Origin: Clostridium bovifaecis | GTDB lineage: Bacteria; Bacillota; Clostridia; Clostridiales; Clostridiaceae | Length of the DNA: 64,000 nt | Assembly: GCA_009738435.1 (NCBI GenBank) | Contig: CP046522.1 | Coordinates: forward strand, 1,767,249 to 1,831,248 | Reading direction: 5' to 3' | Shown here: positions 44,833 to 56,011 of the stretch, one piece after another | How the letters are laid out: every line of letters begins with the position of its first letter | How positions within the stretch are numbered: position 1 is the stretch's first letter | The notes under the pieces: model-generated | Seen by the model: the letters and a program-made list of their open reading frames with translations, nothing else | Database searches by the model: none | Told to the model about the DNA's origin: nothing | Program-made: the position numbers and the translations under genes

Positions 44833-45006
44833 AAAATCCCTCCTTAAAATTATTATTTACATAAATTAAGTTTTATATAATTATCCATAAAATCTTAAAA
44901 AGAATAGAAAAGTTCTTTAAAAATAGAGTTAAATTATATATTAATAGATGTATAACATTAGGTTATAAACTAAAGCAAAGTTCATAGAAAAGGAAGGATT
45001 AAATAT

Positions 45007-46333
45007 ATGAGTAACTTAAATCAAAAATATTATAGATACTTGGGGCTGCCAAATGAATGAGGAGGATTCTGAAAAGATATCAGGACTATTAAAAGGTATA
45101 GGATACGAAAGAACAAAAATTAAAGAAGAATCAGATATAATTATATTTAACACATGTTGTGTTAGGGAAAATGCAGAACAAAAGGTATACGGACATTTAG
45201 GTGCTTTAAAAGCTTTAAAAAGAAAGAAGCCGAACCTTATAATAGTAGTTACTGGATGTATGATGCAGCAAGATGGCATGCCAGACAAAGTTATGAAAAA
45301 GTTTCCTCATATCGATATTATCGCTGGAAGTTATAACTCCTACAAGCTTCCTGAATATATCGAGAGAGTAAAAACAGAGGGGAATTCTATTATTGAAGTA
45401 TGGAATAAAGAGAAAGGTATTGTAGAAGGGTTGCCTGTAGATAGAATGAGTGATGTAAAAGCATTCGTGACGATTATGTATGGATGCAACAACTTTTGCT
45501 CATATTGTATAGTTCCATATGTAAGAGGAAGAGAAAGAAGCAGAGAACCAGAGAATATTATTAATGAGATAAAAGACTTGGTGTCTAAAGGATATAAAGA
45601 AATTACCTTACTAGGCCAAAATGTTAACTCCTATGGCAAAGGATTAGAACCAGAAATCAACTTTGCAGGACTTTTAAGAAGAGTTAATAAAATAGAAGGA
45701 CTTGAGAGAATAAGATTTATGACTTCCCATCCAAAGGATGTATCAGATGAACTAATAAGTGCTATGGCCGAGTGTGAAAAGGTATGTGAACATGGCCATT
45801 TTGCACTACAATCTGGTTCAAGCAGAATTTTAGAGAAAATGAATAGAAAATATACAAGGGAGCAATATTTAGAGTTAGTTAAAAAATTAAGAATGGCTAT
45901 GCCAAATATAGCTATTACTACTGATATTATTATAGGTTTTCCAGGAGAAACCGAGGAAGATTTTGAAGAAACATTAAGTATTGTTAAAGAAGTTGAGTTT
46001 GATTCAGCCTTTACTTTTATATATTCTCAAAGAGAAGGAACTCCAGCAGCAAAACACGAAGAACAAGTTCCAGAGAATATAAAGCATGAAAGATTTAATA
46101 GACTAGTTGAAGCAGTTAATGAAATTCTTGCTAAAAAGAATAAAGAATATGAAGGTAAAATTGTGGAGGTTTTAGTAGAGGGACCAAGTAAAAATGACGA
46201 AACTAAACTTATGGGTAGAACTAGAACCAGCAAACTTGTAAACTTCCAAGGTAGTCCAGATATTGTTGGAAAGCTAGTTAAAGCTAAAATTACTAAAGCA
46301 CAGTCATTTTCATTAATAGGTGAAATAATATAA
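45007..46333 (+). pseudogene. miaB: tRNA-2-methylthio-N6-dimethylallyladenosine synthase MiaB, frameshifted near the start
   Basis: Radical-SAM methylthiotransferase acting on tRNA A37 after MiaA, which is also in this window. ATG 45007 begins MSNLNQK but the frame closes at 45056. Losing one A in A5 (45023-45027) joins it to [16 protein letters not shown] and all later domains. UPF0004 Cys in [12 protein letters not shown] and TGCMMQQ, radical-[18 protein letters not shown], and a TRAM domain at the end are present. Repaired length is 441 residues. Confidence 0.92.
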
Positions 46334-46355
46334 AAAGCTCTTTAAAGAGCTTTTT
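46332..46355 (+). terminator. Terminator between miaB and mutS
   Basis: A 24-base palindrome with A5 and T5 edges, centred on TTTAAA. It is only 28 bases before mutS, so read-through may be partial. Confidence 0.75.
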
Positions 46356-46383
46356 ATATTATAAAAGAAGGAGGAATATTTAT

Positions 46384-49026
46384 ATGTCTCTTACTCCGAT
46401 GATGCAACAATATTTAGAAGTTAAAGAAAAAAATAAAGACTGTATCTTATTTTTTAGACTAGGAGATTTCTATGAAATGTTTTTTGAAGATGCAGAAGTT
46501 GCAGCAAGAGAACTTGAACTAGTCTTAACAGGTAGAGATTGTGGTCTTGAAAAAAGAGCTCCTATGTGTGGAATTCCATATCATGCTGCAAATTCATATA
46601 TAAGCAAACTTGTAAGCAAAGGATATAAAGTAGCTATATGCGAGCAATTAGAAAACCCTTCTGAAGCTAAGGGGATTGTAAAGAGAGATGTTATCAAAAT
46701 AATAACTCCAGGAACATACTCAGATTCTGCGTTTTTAGAAGAATCAAAAAACAATTATATTATGGGTTTATATGTGGAGCAAGGGCTAGTTTCAATGACT
46801 TTTGCAGATATATCAACTGGTGATTTTCAATGCACATTTTTTAATTACAATATTTCTGCAATCCTTGATGAAGTATCTAAATTTATACCAAGCGAAATTG
46901 TTATTGCAAATAGCATTGATAGTAATTTAATAGATTCTATAAATGAACGATTTGAAGTTGCGCTGACTATAAAGACTGATGAATACTTTAGCGAGAATTC
47001 AGTTGAAAATTTGAAGAAACAATTTCCTAATTTTAATCCTGAAGATTATGAAGATATTGTTATTAAAGGATGTAATGGTCTATTAAATTACATAATTGAA
47101 ACTCAAAAGATAATTTTACTTCACATAAATAATATTGAATACTATAGTTCAATTGACTTTTTAGCTATAGATATAAACTCAAGAAGAAACCTGGAGCTTA
47201 CTGAAACCTTAAGAGATAAATCTAAAAAAGGCTCATTACTATGGGTTATTGATAAAACTGTTACTGCTATGGGGGCAAGACACTTAAGAAAATGGTTAGA
47301 ACAGCCCTTAATTAATAAGGAGCAGATAGAGGATAGATTAGATGCAGTAAGTGAGATAATGTATAATCAACATTTATATGAGGAACTTAAAAGCTACTTA
47401 AAGGATGTATATGACATTGAGAGGTTAGTAGGTAAAATTTCTTCAAAAAATGTTAATGCAAAAGAACTCTTATCCTTAAAAAATTCCATTGAGAAGCTGC
47501 CTTATATAAAGAATATACTATCAGATACTGATAGCTTTATATTAAAAAATATATATGCTAATCTAGATTGTCTTGAAGACATATATGCTCTTTTAGATAA
47601 TGCTATATTAGAAAACCCTGCTTTGTCTTTAAAAGAAGGTGGAATAATAAAAGATGGATATAGCAGAACTATCGATGAGCTAAGAGATGCAAAGTCTCAT
47701 GGCAAACAGTGGATAGCATCTCTTGAAGAACAAGAGAGAAATATAACAGGGGTTAAGTCTTTAAAGGTAGGATATAATAAAGTATTTGGCTATTATATAG
47801 AAATAACTAAATCCAATTTAAATTTAGTTCCAGAAAATAGGTATATAAGAAAACAAACCTTAGCTAATTGTGAAAGATATATTACACCAGAATTAAAGGA
47901 AGTTGAAGATAAGATATTAGGAGCTCAAGATAAATTAATTGAGTTAGAATATAATGCGTTTGTTATAGTAAGAGAAACAGTAGAAAAACATATAGATAGA
48001 ATGAAAAAAAGCGCTAAAATGATTTCGGAAGTTGATTGTTTATGCTCTCTCGCTATAGTTTCTCTTGAAAATAACTACTGTAGACCTCAAATAGTGGAAA
48101 GGGGAGCCCTACATATAGAAGATGGTAGGCATCCTGTAGTAGAAAAAATGATCTCTAGAAATGCTTTTGTAGCTAATGATACGTATATAGATAATGAAGG
48201 TCAGCAATTAATTCTAATAACCGGACCTAATATGGCTGGAAAGTCTACATATATGAGACAGGTGGCTTTAATAAATATACTAGCTCAGATTGGCAGTTTT
48301 GTTCCTGCTAAGAAGGCCTCAGTAGCTATTTGTGATAAAATCTTTACAAGAATAGGAGCTTCAGACGACCTAGCACGTGGTAAAAGTACATTCATGGTTG
48401 AAATGTGGGAGGTTGCTAATATATTAAACAATGCTACTAGTAGAAGTCTTATTTTATTAGATGAAGTAGGACGTGGCACTAGTACCTATGATGGCCTTAG
48501 TATTGCTTGGTCAGTAATAGAGCATATCTGCACTAATAGTAAATTAAAAAGCAAGACTCTATTTGCAACTCATTATCACGAACTTACATCTTTAGAAGGA
48601 AAAATTAAGGGTGTAAAAAATTATTCAATAGCAGTAAAAAAGCTTGATAATGATATAGTTTTCCTTCGTAAAATTATTGCTGGTGGAGCAGATGAGTCCT
48701 ATGGGATTGAGGTTGCAAAACTAGCTGGTATTCCTGAAGAAGTTATATCTAGAGCTAAATCTATACTTTCTAGTTTAGAGAAAAATGAAAATAACTATAA
48801 AGAAGACGTTAATAGAGAAACTGAAATATTAAAGGAAGTTGCTATTTCTAATCAAAAGGAAAGTAAAACAAAGATTCCTAAGAATCAAACAAAGCAAATG
48901 GAATTTACTGATATAGAAAAAGAGAGCTTATTAAAGGAAATTTCGTCAATTAACATATTGAATATGACTCCTATGGAAGGCTTTAACAAACTATATAACA
49001 TAATTAATAAGGCAAAATCCTTATAA
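46384..49026 (+). CDS. mutS: DNA mismatch repair protein MutS
   Basis: 880 residues. N-terminal mismatch-binding domain with [16 protein letters not shown] (Phe-x-Glu), core and clamp, then the ATPase with [27 protein letters not shown], and [23 protein letters not shown] precedes ATG 46384. The frame is intact. mutL follows after 19 bases, so the two repair proteins are an operon. Confidence 0.98.
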   Translation: MSLTPMMQQYLEVKEKNKDCILFFRLGDFYEMFFEDAEVAARELELVLTGRDCGLEKRAPMCGIPYHAANSYISKLVSKGYKVAICEQLENPSEAKGIVKRDVIKIITPGTYSDSAFLEESKNNYIMGLYVEQGLVSMTFADISTGDFQCTFFNYNISAILDEVSKFIPSEIVIANSIDSNLIDSINERFEVALTIKTDEYFSENSVENLKKQFPNFNPEDYEDIVIKGCNGLLNYIIETQKIILLHINNIEYYSSIDFLAIDINSRRNLELTETLRDKSKKGSLLWVIDKTVTAMGARHLRKWLEQPLINKEQIEDRLDAVSEIMYNQHLYEELKSYLKDVYDIERLVGKISSKNVNAKELLSLKNSIEKLPYIKNILSDTDSFILKNIYANLDCLEDIYALLDNAILENPALSLKEGGIIKDGYSRTIDELRDAKSHGKQWIASLEEQERNITGVKSLKVGYNKVFGYYIEITKSNLNLVPENRYIRKQTLANCERYITPELKEVEDKILGAQDKLIELEYNAFVIVRETVEKHIDRMKKSAKMISEVDCLCSLAIVSLENNYCRPQIVERGALHIEDGRHPVVEKMISRNAFVANDTYIDNEGQQLILITGPNMAGKSTYMRQVALINILAQIGSFVPAKKASVAICDKIFTRIGASDDLARGKSTFMVEMWEVANILNNATSRSLILLDEVGRGTSTYDGLSIAWSVIEHICTNSKLKSKTLFATHYHELTSLEGKIKGVKNYSIAVKKLDNDIVFLRKIIAGGADESYGIEVAKLAGIPEEVISRAKSILSSLEKNENNYKEDVNRETEILKEVAISNQKESKTKIPKNQTKQMEFTDIEKESLLKEISSINILNMTPMEGFNKLYNIINKAKSL

Positions 49027-49045
49027 ATTAGTAGAAGGTGATATA

Positions 49046-50895
49046 TTGAAGAGAATTAACTTACTGAATGATGATACTTCTAATAAAATAGCAGCAGGAG
49101 AGGTTGTAGAAAGACCATCTTCAGTGGTGAAGGAACTAATTGAAAATAGTATTGATGCAGGAGCAAAGAATATAATTATAGAGATTAATAATGGTGGTGA
49201 AAAAAAAAAAAAATATCTGATGATGGAAGCGGTATTCATTATGATGATATAGAAAAAGCCTTTCTTCCACATGGAACAAGTAAAATCTCTAAAATAGAAG
49301 ACTTATATTCAATTAATACCTTTGGTTTTAGGGGAGAGGCATTACCGAGCATTGCAGCAGTTTCAAAGGTAAGTTTAAAGAGTAGAACTGATGGAAAAGA
49401 ATTTGGAAGAGAAATTTATATATTTGGTGGAAAAAACGAATATATAAAGGACGTTGGATGCAATGTAGGAACTACTATTGAAGTAAGAGATTTATTTTTT
49501 AATGTGCCTGCCAGGCAAAAGTTTTTAAAAAGTGAGCAAAGAGAATCTAGTTTAATATCCAATATAGTAAATAGGCTTGCATTAGCTAATCATGATATAT
49601 CATTTAAGTATTATAATAATGATAAGAAATCTCTTATGACATTCGCTTCAAAGGATATTAAAGATACTATAAGGGCAGTTTATGGAAAGAGTGTATATGA
49701 TAACATAATAAGCTTTGAAAAGCACTCAGATATTGCATCTGTTCACGGATATATAGGCAATTCTGAAATAAGTAGAGGCAGTAGAAACAATCAAAGTATT
49801 TTTGTGAATAAAAGATATATAAAAAGTGGTTTAATTACTTCAGCTGTAGAAAATGCATTTAAATCCTTTTTAACAATAAACAAGTTCCCGTTTTTTGTTT
49901 TATTTTTGGAAATTTATCCAGAGCTAGTAGATGTAAATGTTCATCCTACTAAATCAGAAATAAAGTTTCAGGATGAGAGAACAATATATAAAATAGTTTT
50001 TGAAGGAGTTCACGAAGCGCTTGCTAATAGCATGAGAAACTCTTTTGAAATTGATGCCAGCGATGTTTTAACCTATGAAACTTATAGTACTCCTCTCGTA
50101 CAAGTTCCTATAGACTTAAAAGAAGAAACTTTTTCTACATTGTATCAATCAGATAAAGATTCATTAAAATTAAGTGAGATGTATCCTAAACGGCTTAATA
50201 TTCATGATGATCTGCGGCGTAAGGATGCTTCTGTTGATGACAAAGCTCCAAAGAGTATTTCTAGATTCGATAACAAAGTTGAAAATAATGAAGATACTAA
50301 AGCTAATGAACCTAAATTTCCACAATTGAATATAATAGGACAATTTAATAATACTTATATTCTGGCACAAGGATTAGATGTGTTCTATATGATAGACCAG
50401 CATGCTGCCCATGAGAAGATTTTATTCGAAAGATTTAAGAAACAAATTGAAGATAGAGAAGTCATATCCCAAGTTTTGATGACTCCTGTAATTATAGAAT
50501 TGAGCAGTGATGATTATGTATATTATACAGAAAACATGCAAATATTTAAAGAAAGTGGATTTTTAGTTGAAACTTTTGGTGATAATACATTAAGTATAAG
50601 AGAAGCGCCTATGCTCCTAGGTAAGGTAAGCGCAAAAGAGTTTTTCTTAGAGATTTTAGATAATATAAAAAGTATGGGCTCTGGTAAAATTACCGAAGTT
50701 AAATATAGTATGATTGCTTCCCTTGCATGTAAGGCTGCTATTAAAGCAAACCATCAATTAACGGGTAGAGAAATGGCCGTGCTAATTGATGATTTAAGAT
50801 ATATAAATGAACCTTTTAATTGTCCGCATGGGAGACCTACAATTATAAAAATGTCATTAATGGATATAGAAAAGAGGTTTAAGAGAATACAGTAA
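49046..50895 (+). pseudogene. mutL: DNA mismatch repair protein MutL, frameshifted at a poly-A14 tract
   Basis: GHKL ATPase partner of MutS. TTG start 49046 behind AGAAGGTGA; N-terminal [27 protein letters not shown]. The run of 14 A at 49200-49213 shifts the frame, which closes at 49252. Either 12 or 15 A continue into [23 protein letters not shown] and [16 protein letters not shown]. The C-terminal endonuclease motif [14 protein letters not shown] and CPHGRP are present. Repaired length is 615-616 residues. The tract may be a read error, a mutation or a slippage switch. Confidence 0.93.
49200..49213 (+). repeat. Poly-A tract (14 A) inside mutL
   Basis: It is the longest mononucleotide run noticed in the window, and lies inside the ATP-binding domain of mutL. 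Its length sets the reading frame (12 or 15 in frame, 14 out). Confidence 0.9.
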
Positions 50896-50930
50896 AGAAC
50901 AAGACTGATACTAATTAAAGGAGCGGTTAA

Positions 50931-51869
50931 ATGAAAAAGAAGTTATTTATTCTAGCAGGACCTACAGCTGTTGGCAAAACAGCTATCTCTATAGAATTAG
51001 CAAAAGAGTTAAATGGAGAAATTATTTCCGCGGATTCTATGCAAATTTATAAGTATATGGATATAGGTTCGGCTAAAATTAAAGAAACTGAAAAGCAAGG
51101 AGTAGAGCATCATTTAATAGATTTTCTTGAACCACAGAAGGAATTTAGTGTTGCTGAATTTAAAGAAAAAGCTACAGGAGTTATAAGTAAGGTCTATAAA
51201 AAAGGAAAACTTCCTATGGTAGTTGGGGGGACTGGTTTTTATATTGATTCACTGATATTTAATTATGATTTTGCTAATACTTGCAAGGATGAATCTTATA
51301 GAGAACACTTAAAAATTCTCGCAGAAGAGAAAGGGAAAGGATACGTACATAGTCTTCTTAAAGAAATTGATGAAGATTCCTATAAAAGACTATACCCGAA
51401 TGACCTTAAAAGGGTAATTAGAGCGCTTGAAGTCTATAAGCTTACAGGGAAAACAATCTCTCAGTATAATCTTGAGCAAGATATATATAATATTCCTTAT
51501 GATGTGTATTATTTTGTACTGACAATGAATAGGAATAAGCTGTATGAAAGAATTAACAAAAGAGTAGACGGCATGATTAAAGAAGGACTAATTGAAGAAG
51601 TTAAGAAGCTTAAATATATGGGATGCACTTCTGACATGCAGTCTATGAAAGGAATAGGCTATAAAGAGATCCTTTATCACCTTGAGGGCAAAATGACATT
51701 AGACGAGGCTATAGAAGCTATAAAAAAAGGCAGTAGAAACTATGCAAAGCGTCAATTAACTTGGTTTAGAAAAGATAAAAGGGTAATCTGGATTGATAAA
51801 GACAATTATGGTAATGATATAGAAGTAGCCAGAGATATAATTAAAAAGTTTACTACAATTAACCTTTAA
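50931..51869 (+). CDS. miaA: tRNA dimethylallyltransferase
   Basis: Adds the prenyl group to A37 of tRNAs. 312 residues with P-loop [35 protein letters not shown], the DFLEP segment and [23 protein letters not shown] precedes ATG 50931. It uses the DMAPP made by the ispH/ispA pathway also present here, and MiaB continues the modification. hfq follows, as in many bacteria. Confidence 0.97.
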   Translation: MKKKLFILAGPTAVGKTAISIELAKELNGEIISADSMQIYKYMDIGSAKIKETEKQGVEHHLIDFLEPQKEFSVAEFKEKATGVISKVYKKGKLPMVVGGTGFYIDSLIFNYDFANTCKDESYREHLKILAEEKGKGYVHSLLKEIDEDSYKRLYPNDLKRVIRALEVYKLTGKTISQYNLEQDIYNIPYDVYYFVLTMNRNKLYERINKRVDGMIKEGLIEEVKKLKYMGCTSDMQSMKGIGYKEILYHLEGKMTLDEAIEAIKKGSRNYAKRQLTWFRKDKRVIWIDKDNYGNDIEVARDIIKKFTTINL

Positions 51870-51932
51870 TGAATAAGAGGACCTTTATTTGTTTAAATAG
51901 AATATAAACTATAAAAGTTGGAGGTGGTATTT

Positions 51933-52169
51933 ATGAGTAGGCAAGTAAGCAATCTACAAGATTTGTTTTTAAACAATGCTAGAAAAAATAAGATACCTGT
52001 TGTTATATATTTAACTAATGGATTTCAACTTAAAGGGAACGTGAAAGGATTCGATAACTTTACAGTGATTTTAGATAATGAAGGAAAACAGATGATGATA
52101 TATAAACATGCTGTTTCTACAATATTACCTGCAAAGCCGATATTATTTGCACAGGAAGATAACAATTAG
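51933..52169 (+). CDS. hfq: RNA chaperone Hfq
   Basis: 78 residues from ATG 51933, chosen for TTGGAGGTGG; an upstream ATG at 51918 lacks a site. Sm1 motif [17 protein letters not shown] and Sm2 [11 protein letters not shown] (KHA variant of the usual YKHAI) are present. Forms a hexamer that binds A-rich and U-rich RNA. Downstream of miaA as usual. Confidence 0.97.
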   Translation: MSRQVSNLQDLFLNNARKNKIPVVIYLTNGFQLKGNVKGFDNFTVILDNEGKQMMIYKHAVSTILPAKPILFAQEDNN

Positions 52170-52176
52170 AAAAAAG

Positions 52177-52202
52177 TAGGCAAAAGTTTGCCTATTTTTT
52201 TT
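52177..52202 (+). terminator. Terminator after hfq
   Basis: An 8-bp stem (52177-52184 with 52187-52194) followed by T8. Confidence 0.82.
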
Positions 52203-52268
52203 ATATATGCTAATATATTTAATGGCTATTAACTTTAGCTATTATAGTATAAAAGCGAGGGTTTACAT

Positions 52269-53552
52269 ATGATTAAAGAAATGAAGGAATTTTTAGCTAG
52301 TAAATACAATATAACTAATAAAGTATTAGAGTTATACGAAAAGACAATAGAAGATGTAAAAGGCGAGTTTGATCTATTAGATGATATAAGAGAGTTCAAT
52401 CAAGCTAAAGTGCTAAATGCACTTCAAGAAGAAAGAATTAGTGAATCCCATTTTACAAATTCTAGTGGTTACGGATATGGAGATATAGGGAGAGACTCTT
52501 TAGATAAAGTATATGCTAGGGTTTTTAACTGCGAAAGTGCTCTTGTAAGGCCTCATTTTGTAAATGGAACTCATGCACTAGGAGCAGCTTTATTTGGTAA
52601 CTTAAGGCCTAATGATACAATGTTATCAGTCTGTGGTAAGCCATATGATACTCTTCATGGAATAATAGGCATAAACGAAGAAAGCGGTATGGGCTCCTTA
52701 AAAGAATTCGGAGTGAAATACAAGCAACTAGAGTTAACTAGCTATGGTAAGCCTAATTTGGAAAGCATAAAAAAAGCATTGTTAGAGGACGACAGTATAA
52801 GATTAGTTCACATTCAAAGATCTACAGGGTATGGTTGGAGAAAAGCTTTAGTGATAGAAGATATAAAGACAATAATAGATTGTGTAAGACAAATTAGAAG
52901 TAATACAATATGTTTTGTTGACAATTGCTATGGTGAATTCATAGATATCTTAGAACCTACAGATGTAGGAGCAGACTTAGTAGCTGGCTCTCTAATTAAA
53001 AATATAGGAGGAGGCATAGCTCCAACGGGAGGTTATATTGCAGGTACAAAAGAATGTGTAGAAAAAGCTTCGTATAGATTAACGGTTCCTGGGATAGGAG
53101 GAGAGTGCGGGTCTACCTTTGGCGTTATAAGATCTATGTACCAAGGACTGTTTCTTGCACCGCATATAACTATAGAAGCTTTAAAAGGGGCTATCTTTTG
53201 TTCGCGCTTGATGGAACTTGCGGGATTTGAGGTATTACCTAAATTTAACGATAAAAGAAGTGATATAATTCAAGCTATAAAATTTAATAATAAAGAAAAG
53301 CTAATTCAGTTTTGCAAAGGGATTCAAGTTGGTTCTCCTATAGATTCTTTTGTAGAATGTGAACCATGGGATATGCCAGGATATACAGACCAAGTTATAA
53401 TGGCAGCAGGAGCGTTTATTCAAGGTTCGTCAATCGAATTATCAGCGGATGCCCCAATCAGAGAACCTTATATAGCGTATCTTCAAGGAGGTCTTACTTT
53501 TGACCACGCGAAAATAGGTATTCTTATAGCTTTAAGCAGAATAATTAATTAA
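52269..53552 (+). CDS. ynbB: Methionine gamma-lyase family / aluminium-resistance-type PLP protein (YnbB-like)
   Basis: 427 residues of the Met_gamma_lyase (aluminium resistance) family. SHFTNSSGYGYGDIGRDSLD, RPHFVNGTHALGAALFG, VDNCYGEF, and the PLP-binding Lys in AGSLIKNIGGGIAPTGGYIAG are present. It lies downstream of hfq, as ynbB does in Bacillus. True substrate is uncertain; the aluminium phenotype comes from distant homologues. Confidence 0.9.
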   Translation: MIKEMKEFLASKYNITNKVLELYEKTIEDVKGEFDLLDDIREFNQAKVLNALQEERISESHFTNSSGYGYGDIGRDSLDKVYARVFNCESALVRPHFVNGTHALGAALFGNLRPNDTMLSVCGKPYDTLHGIIGINEESGMGSLKEFGVKYKQLELTSYGKPNLESIKKALLEDDSIRLVHIQRSTGYGWRKALVIEDIKTIIDCVRQIRSNTICFVDNCYGEFIDILEPTDVGADLVAGSLIKNIGGGIAPTGGYIAGTKECVEKASYRLTVPGIGGECGSTFGVIRSMYQGLFLAPHITIEALKGAIFCSRLMELAGFEVLPKFNDKRSDIIQAIKFNNKEKLIQFCKGIQVGSPIDSFVECEPWDMPGYTDQVIMAAGAFIQGSSIELSADAPIREPYIAYLQGGLTFDHAKIGILIALSRIIN

Positions 53553-53600
53553 AATAACCGCAAGCAAAGAAGTTTTTTCTCTGCTTGCGGTTATTTTAAT
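53548..53600. terminator. Bidirectional terminator between the ynbB-like gene and lexA
   Basis: A 19-bp perfect stem (53548-53566 with 53582-53600) and a 15-base loop. It overlaps both convergent stop codons. Confidence 0.85.
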
Positions 53601-54204
53601 ACTTTCTGAATAAACCTGCTAATTTGCCTATGATTTTACAATCCTCAACGATTATAGGTTCCATACTTTTATTTTCTGGCTGAAGTCTAATGTAATCTTT
53701 TTCTTTAAAAAATCTCTTCAATGTAGCTTCGTTATCTATCAAGGCAACTACTATATCTCCATTTTCTGCGTAATCAACTTTTTCTATAATAGCTAAATCT
53801 CCATCTAAAATTCCGGCTTCAATCATACTTTCGCCCGTGATAGAAAGCATAAATAGTTCTTTGTTGCTTGGCATAAAGTTTAAAGAAATAGGGAAAGTAT
53901 CTTCGATGTTTTCTACAGCTAATATAGGTGCACCTGCAGTTACTTTGCCAATTATAGGGATATCTAACATCTCTTTTTTTGCCATAGATTCCTTAAGTAA
54001 TTCTATAGTTCTGGGTTTTGTAGAATCTCTTCTAATAAGTCCTTTCTTTTCTAATCTTGAAAGATGACCATGAACAGTTGAGGTTGAACTCAATCCAACA
54101 CCTTTACATATTTCTCTAACTGAAGGCGGATAACCTTTTTCGAGTATTTGCCTTTTAATAAATTCATATATCTCGGTTTGTTTGTCTTTTTTTATTTCAT
54201 CCAT
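53596..54204 (-). CDS. lexA: SOS repressor LexA
   Basis: 202 residues from ATG 54204, chosen because AAGGAGTG has proper spacing. Winged HTH ([26 protein letters not shown]), the Ala-Gly self-cleavage site in VTAGAPI, catalytic Ser in [10 protein letters not shown] and Lys in NEATLKRFF are present. It represses SOS genes until RecA filaments stimulate cleavage. A LexA box lies on its own promoter, and recA in this window has one too. Confidence 0.97.
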   Translation of the reverse strand: MDEIKKDKQTEIYEFIKRQILEKGYPPSVREICKGVGLSSTSTVHGHLSRLEKKGLIRRDSTKPRTIELLKESMAKKEMLDIPIIGKVTAGAPILAVENIEDTFPISLNFMPSNKELFMLSITGESMIEAGILDGDLAIIEKVDYAENGDIVVALIDNEATLKRFFKEKDYIRLQPENKSMEPIIVEDCKIIGKLAGLFRKY

Positions 54205-54232
54205 TTCAAACACTCCTTATCCTATATTTTGA

Positions 54233-54271
54233 ATTATATCATAGATTTTCAGTAATATCAAACAAATGTTC
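54233..54271 (-). promoter_or_regulatory. lexA promoter with LexA box
   Basis: On the minus strand, TTGATA (54261-54256) and TATAAT (54238-54233) are 17 bases apart. GAACATTTGTTT (54271-54260) fits the Gram-positive LexA box GAAC-N4-GTTY and overlaps the -35 element, implying autoregulation. Confidence 0.7.
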
Positions 54272-54279
54272 TATAGACG

Positions 54280-54308
54280 TTGCTTGTAACAAAATCTTTT
54301 GATATAAT
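54280..54308 (+). promoter_or_regulatory. Promoter of the Cys-rich gene divergent from lexA
   Basis: TTGCTT at 54280-54285 and TATAAT at 54303-54308 with 17-base spacing. It begins 9 bases from the LexA box, so LexA may influence both directions. Confidence 0.55.
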
Positions 54309-54334
54309 ACAATGAGATAGGAGAGGTGATAGTA

Positions 54335-54736
54335 ATGGCTAAAACTTGCATATTTAAAACTAACGAACCATGTAATGATTGCGGAGAATGTAATAAATGC
54401 GATTTAGATTCTAAAAAGCTATGTAATAACTGTGGTAAATGTCTACAATTGGAGGGTTATGATGCTAGAGCTATAGATATTGATGAGATAATAGATGATA
54501 TATCAGAAGTTAGCAATGATATAGATGAAAATAGAAAAGATAGAAATGAAGATGAGAATATAGATATTGATAATTTGGCATTGCTTAATAAAGATCTAAA
54601 AGATTCGGATATTAGAGTAGAATACATAGAAGATATAGATGGTCTTAGTGACTTGCTGGAAGATATTCATAAAGCCGAAGGTTTTATGAAAGAAGCTTTT
54701 CCGGGATTAATAATAGTAAACAAAAATAAAAAGTAA
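54335..54736 (+). CDS. Cys-rich acidic protein of unknown function
   Basis: 133 residues from ATG 54335 behind GGAGAGGTGA. The first 36 residues carry eight Cys in the pattern C-x7-C-x2-C-x2-C-x2-C-x7-C-x2-C-x2-C, which suggests Fe-S or zinc binding. A very acidic Asp/Glu/Asn-rich middle follows and then a more hydrophobic C-terminus (FPGLIIVNKNKK). Divergent from lexA with a shared control region. I do not recognise the family, although the N-terminus looks like a metal-cluster module. Confidence 0.7.
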   Translation: MAKTCIFKTNEPCNDCGECNKCDLDSKKLCNNCGKCLQLEGYDARAIDIDEIIDDISEVSNDIDENRKDRNEDENIDIDNLALLNKDLKDSDIRVEYIEDIDGLSDLLEDIHKAEGFMKEAFPGLIIVNKNKK

Positions 54737-54750
54737 TAAGTAAAAGTGTT

Positions 54751-54803
54751 AAAAAAGATTTTTCTTTTGAGAGTGGTCTCTCGGAAAGAAAAATCCTTTT
54801 TTT
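54751..54803. terminator. Terminator between the Cys-rich gene and the xer gene
   Basis: A long stem (about 54757-54773 with 54778-54795, one bulge), loop TGGT, A6 before and T7 after. It works for both convergent genes. Confidence 0.85.
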
Positions 54804-55787
54804 ATTCCCCGCTTAAAGGATTTAGACTCACAGCTTGCCTTAAAGTTTCATCATCTACGTGAGTATATATTTGAGTTGTAGAAATATTTTCGTGGCCTAA
54901 TATCTTTTGAAGGCTTCTAATATCTACATTTCCATATTTGTACATAAGGGTAGCGGCGGTGTGCCTTAATTTGTGGGGGAATACTTTTGATAATCAAGGC
55001 CAGCTTTGCTTATATATTTTTTCACAAGCAATTCGACACTTCTTTTATTTATCCTTCTGTTATTTCTGCTTATAAATAGAGCATCTCTATCTTTTTCATA
55101 TACTTTATCATTTTTAGATAAACGAAAGGGTAGATAACTATGTATAGTTTTGAGGCAGGCGCTGTTCAAATATACTGTTCTTTCTTTATTTCCTTTCCCA
55201 ATAATAGTTAAAGTATCTTCTTTAATTTTCGAAATATTTATGCTGCATAATTCAGAAAGTCTTAATCCGCAATTTAAGAATAAGGTTATTATGCAACAAT
55301 CTCTTTCTTTATTTTCTCCATCGATAGACGATAAGAGGAGTTTGCTCTCTTCTAAAGTTAAATATACAGGGTTTCTTTTATTTATTTTTGGAGCTTCTAA
55401 TTCTGAAGCCGGATTATCTTCAATGAGTTTTGTTTTACCGTGCAAGTATTTGAAGAAGGATTTTAAGGAAGCAACTTTACGAGCACGAGCATAATTACCG
55501 TTATTTCTATAGTTTTCAGCGAAGGATATAAAAGCATAAAGGTCTGACAGTTTAATTTTCTTTATAAATTCATCATCTATATCATCAATAGGGATTTCTT
55601 CGAAATTTATATCTTCTTTGATATAACCCTTATATAATTTTAAAAATCTAAAGAACATAGACAGATCCCATTTATATCCGGTGATTGTATTTTGAGACTT
55701 TCCTTTAATAGTGCTTAGATAAGTCAAAAAATCATTTAGGCATCCTGGTAATGTTGGGTCAAATACATTTAATAGTTTATAATTCAT
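54802..55787 (-). pseudogene. Tyrosine recombinase (XerC-like), frameshifted
   Basis: Lambda-integrase-family recombinase. ATG 55787 behind AGGAGGCTATA. The catalytic Arg in LNCGLRLSEL and Lys in GKGNKERTVYL are present, then the frame stops at 54966. One more base in the run at 54985-54988 (T4 on the plus strand) restores [24 protein letters not shown] with the nucleophile Tyr, and the end NPLSGE at 54802. Repaired length 328 residues. Unlike the xerD-like gene, it keeps the first Arg. Either the chromosome-dimer partner or a stand-alone recombinase. Confidence 0.85.
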
Positions 55788-55808
55788 TATAGCCTCCTAT
55801 TTCCACTA

Positions 55809-55844
55809 TCCAACTTCACTAAATATACATTTAGCGAAGTTGGA
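55809..55844. repeat. Inverted repeat upstream of the XerC-like gene
   Basis: 16-base arms (55809-55824 with 55829-55844) with one mismatch and a 4-base loop, directly upstream of the gene's ribosome site. A possible operator or leader hairpin. Confidence 0.6.
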
Positions 55845-55873
55845 TTAGTTGCTCTAAAAAGTGAATTTCATTA

Positions 55874-55919
55874 ATTTCTATTAATACATTTATTATATAA
55901 CAAATGTATTAATAGAAAT
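55874..55919. repeat. 18-bp perfect inverted repeat
   Basis: 55874-55891 pairs with 55902-55919 around a 10-base loop. It lies between the start of the XerC-like gene and the purB terminator. No clear T tail. Confidence 0.65.
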
Positions 55920-56011
55920 AGCATATACTATTGAAAATACGCAAAAAATTTTTTTTAAAATTTAAATAGATGTATATTTTTAAGCTTATAATGATTTTAA
56001 AATTTAAATAA

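Noticed and set aside
49214..50895. Two separate mutL-like genes (short N-terminal and long C-terminal)
   Set aside because: The parts join exactly at the poly-A tract and together form one normal MutL.
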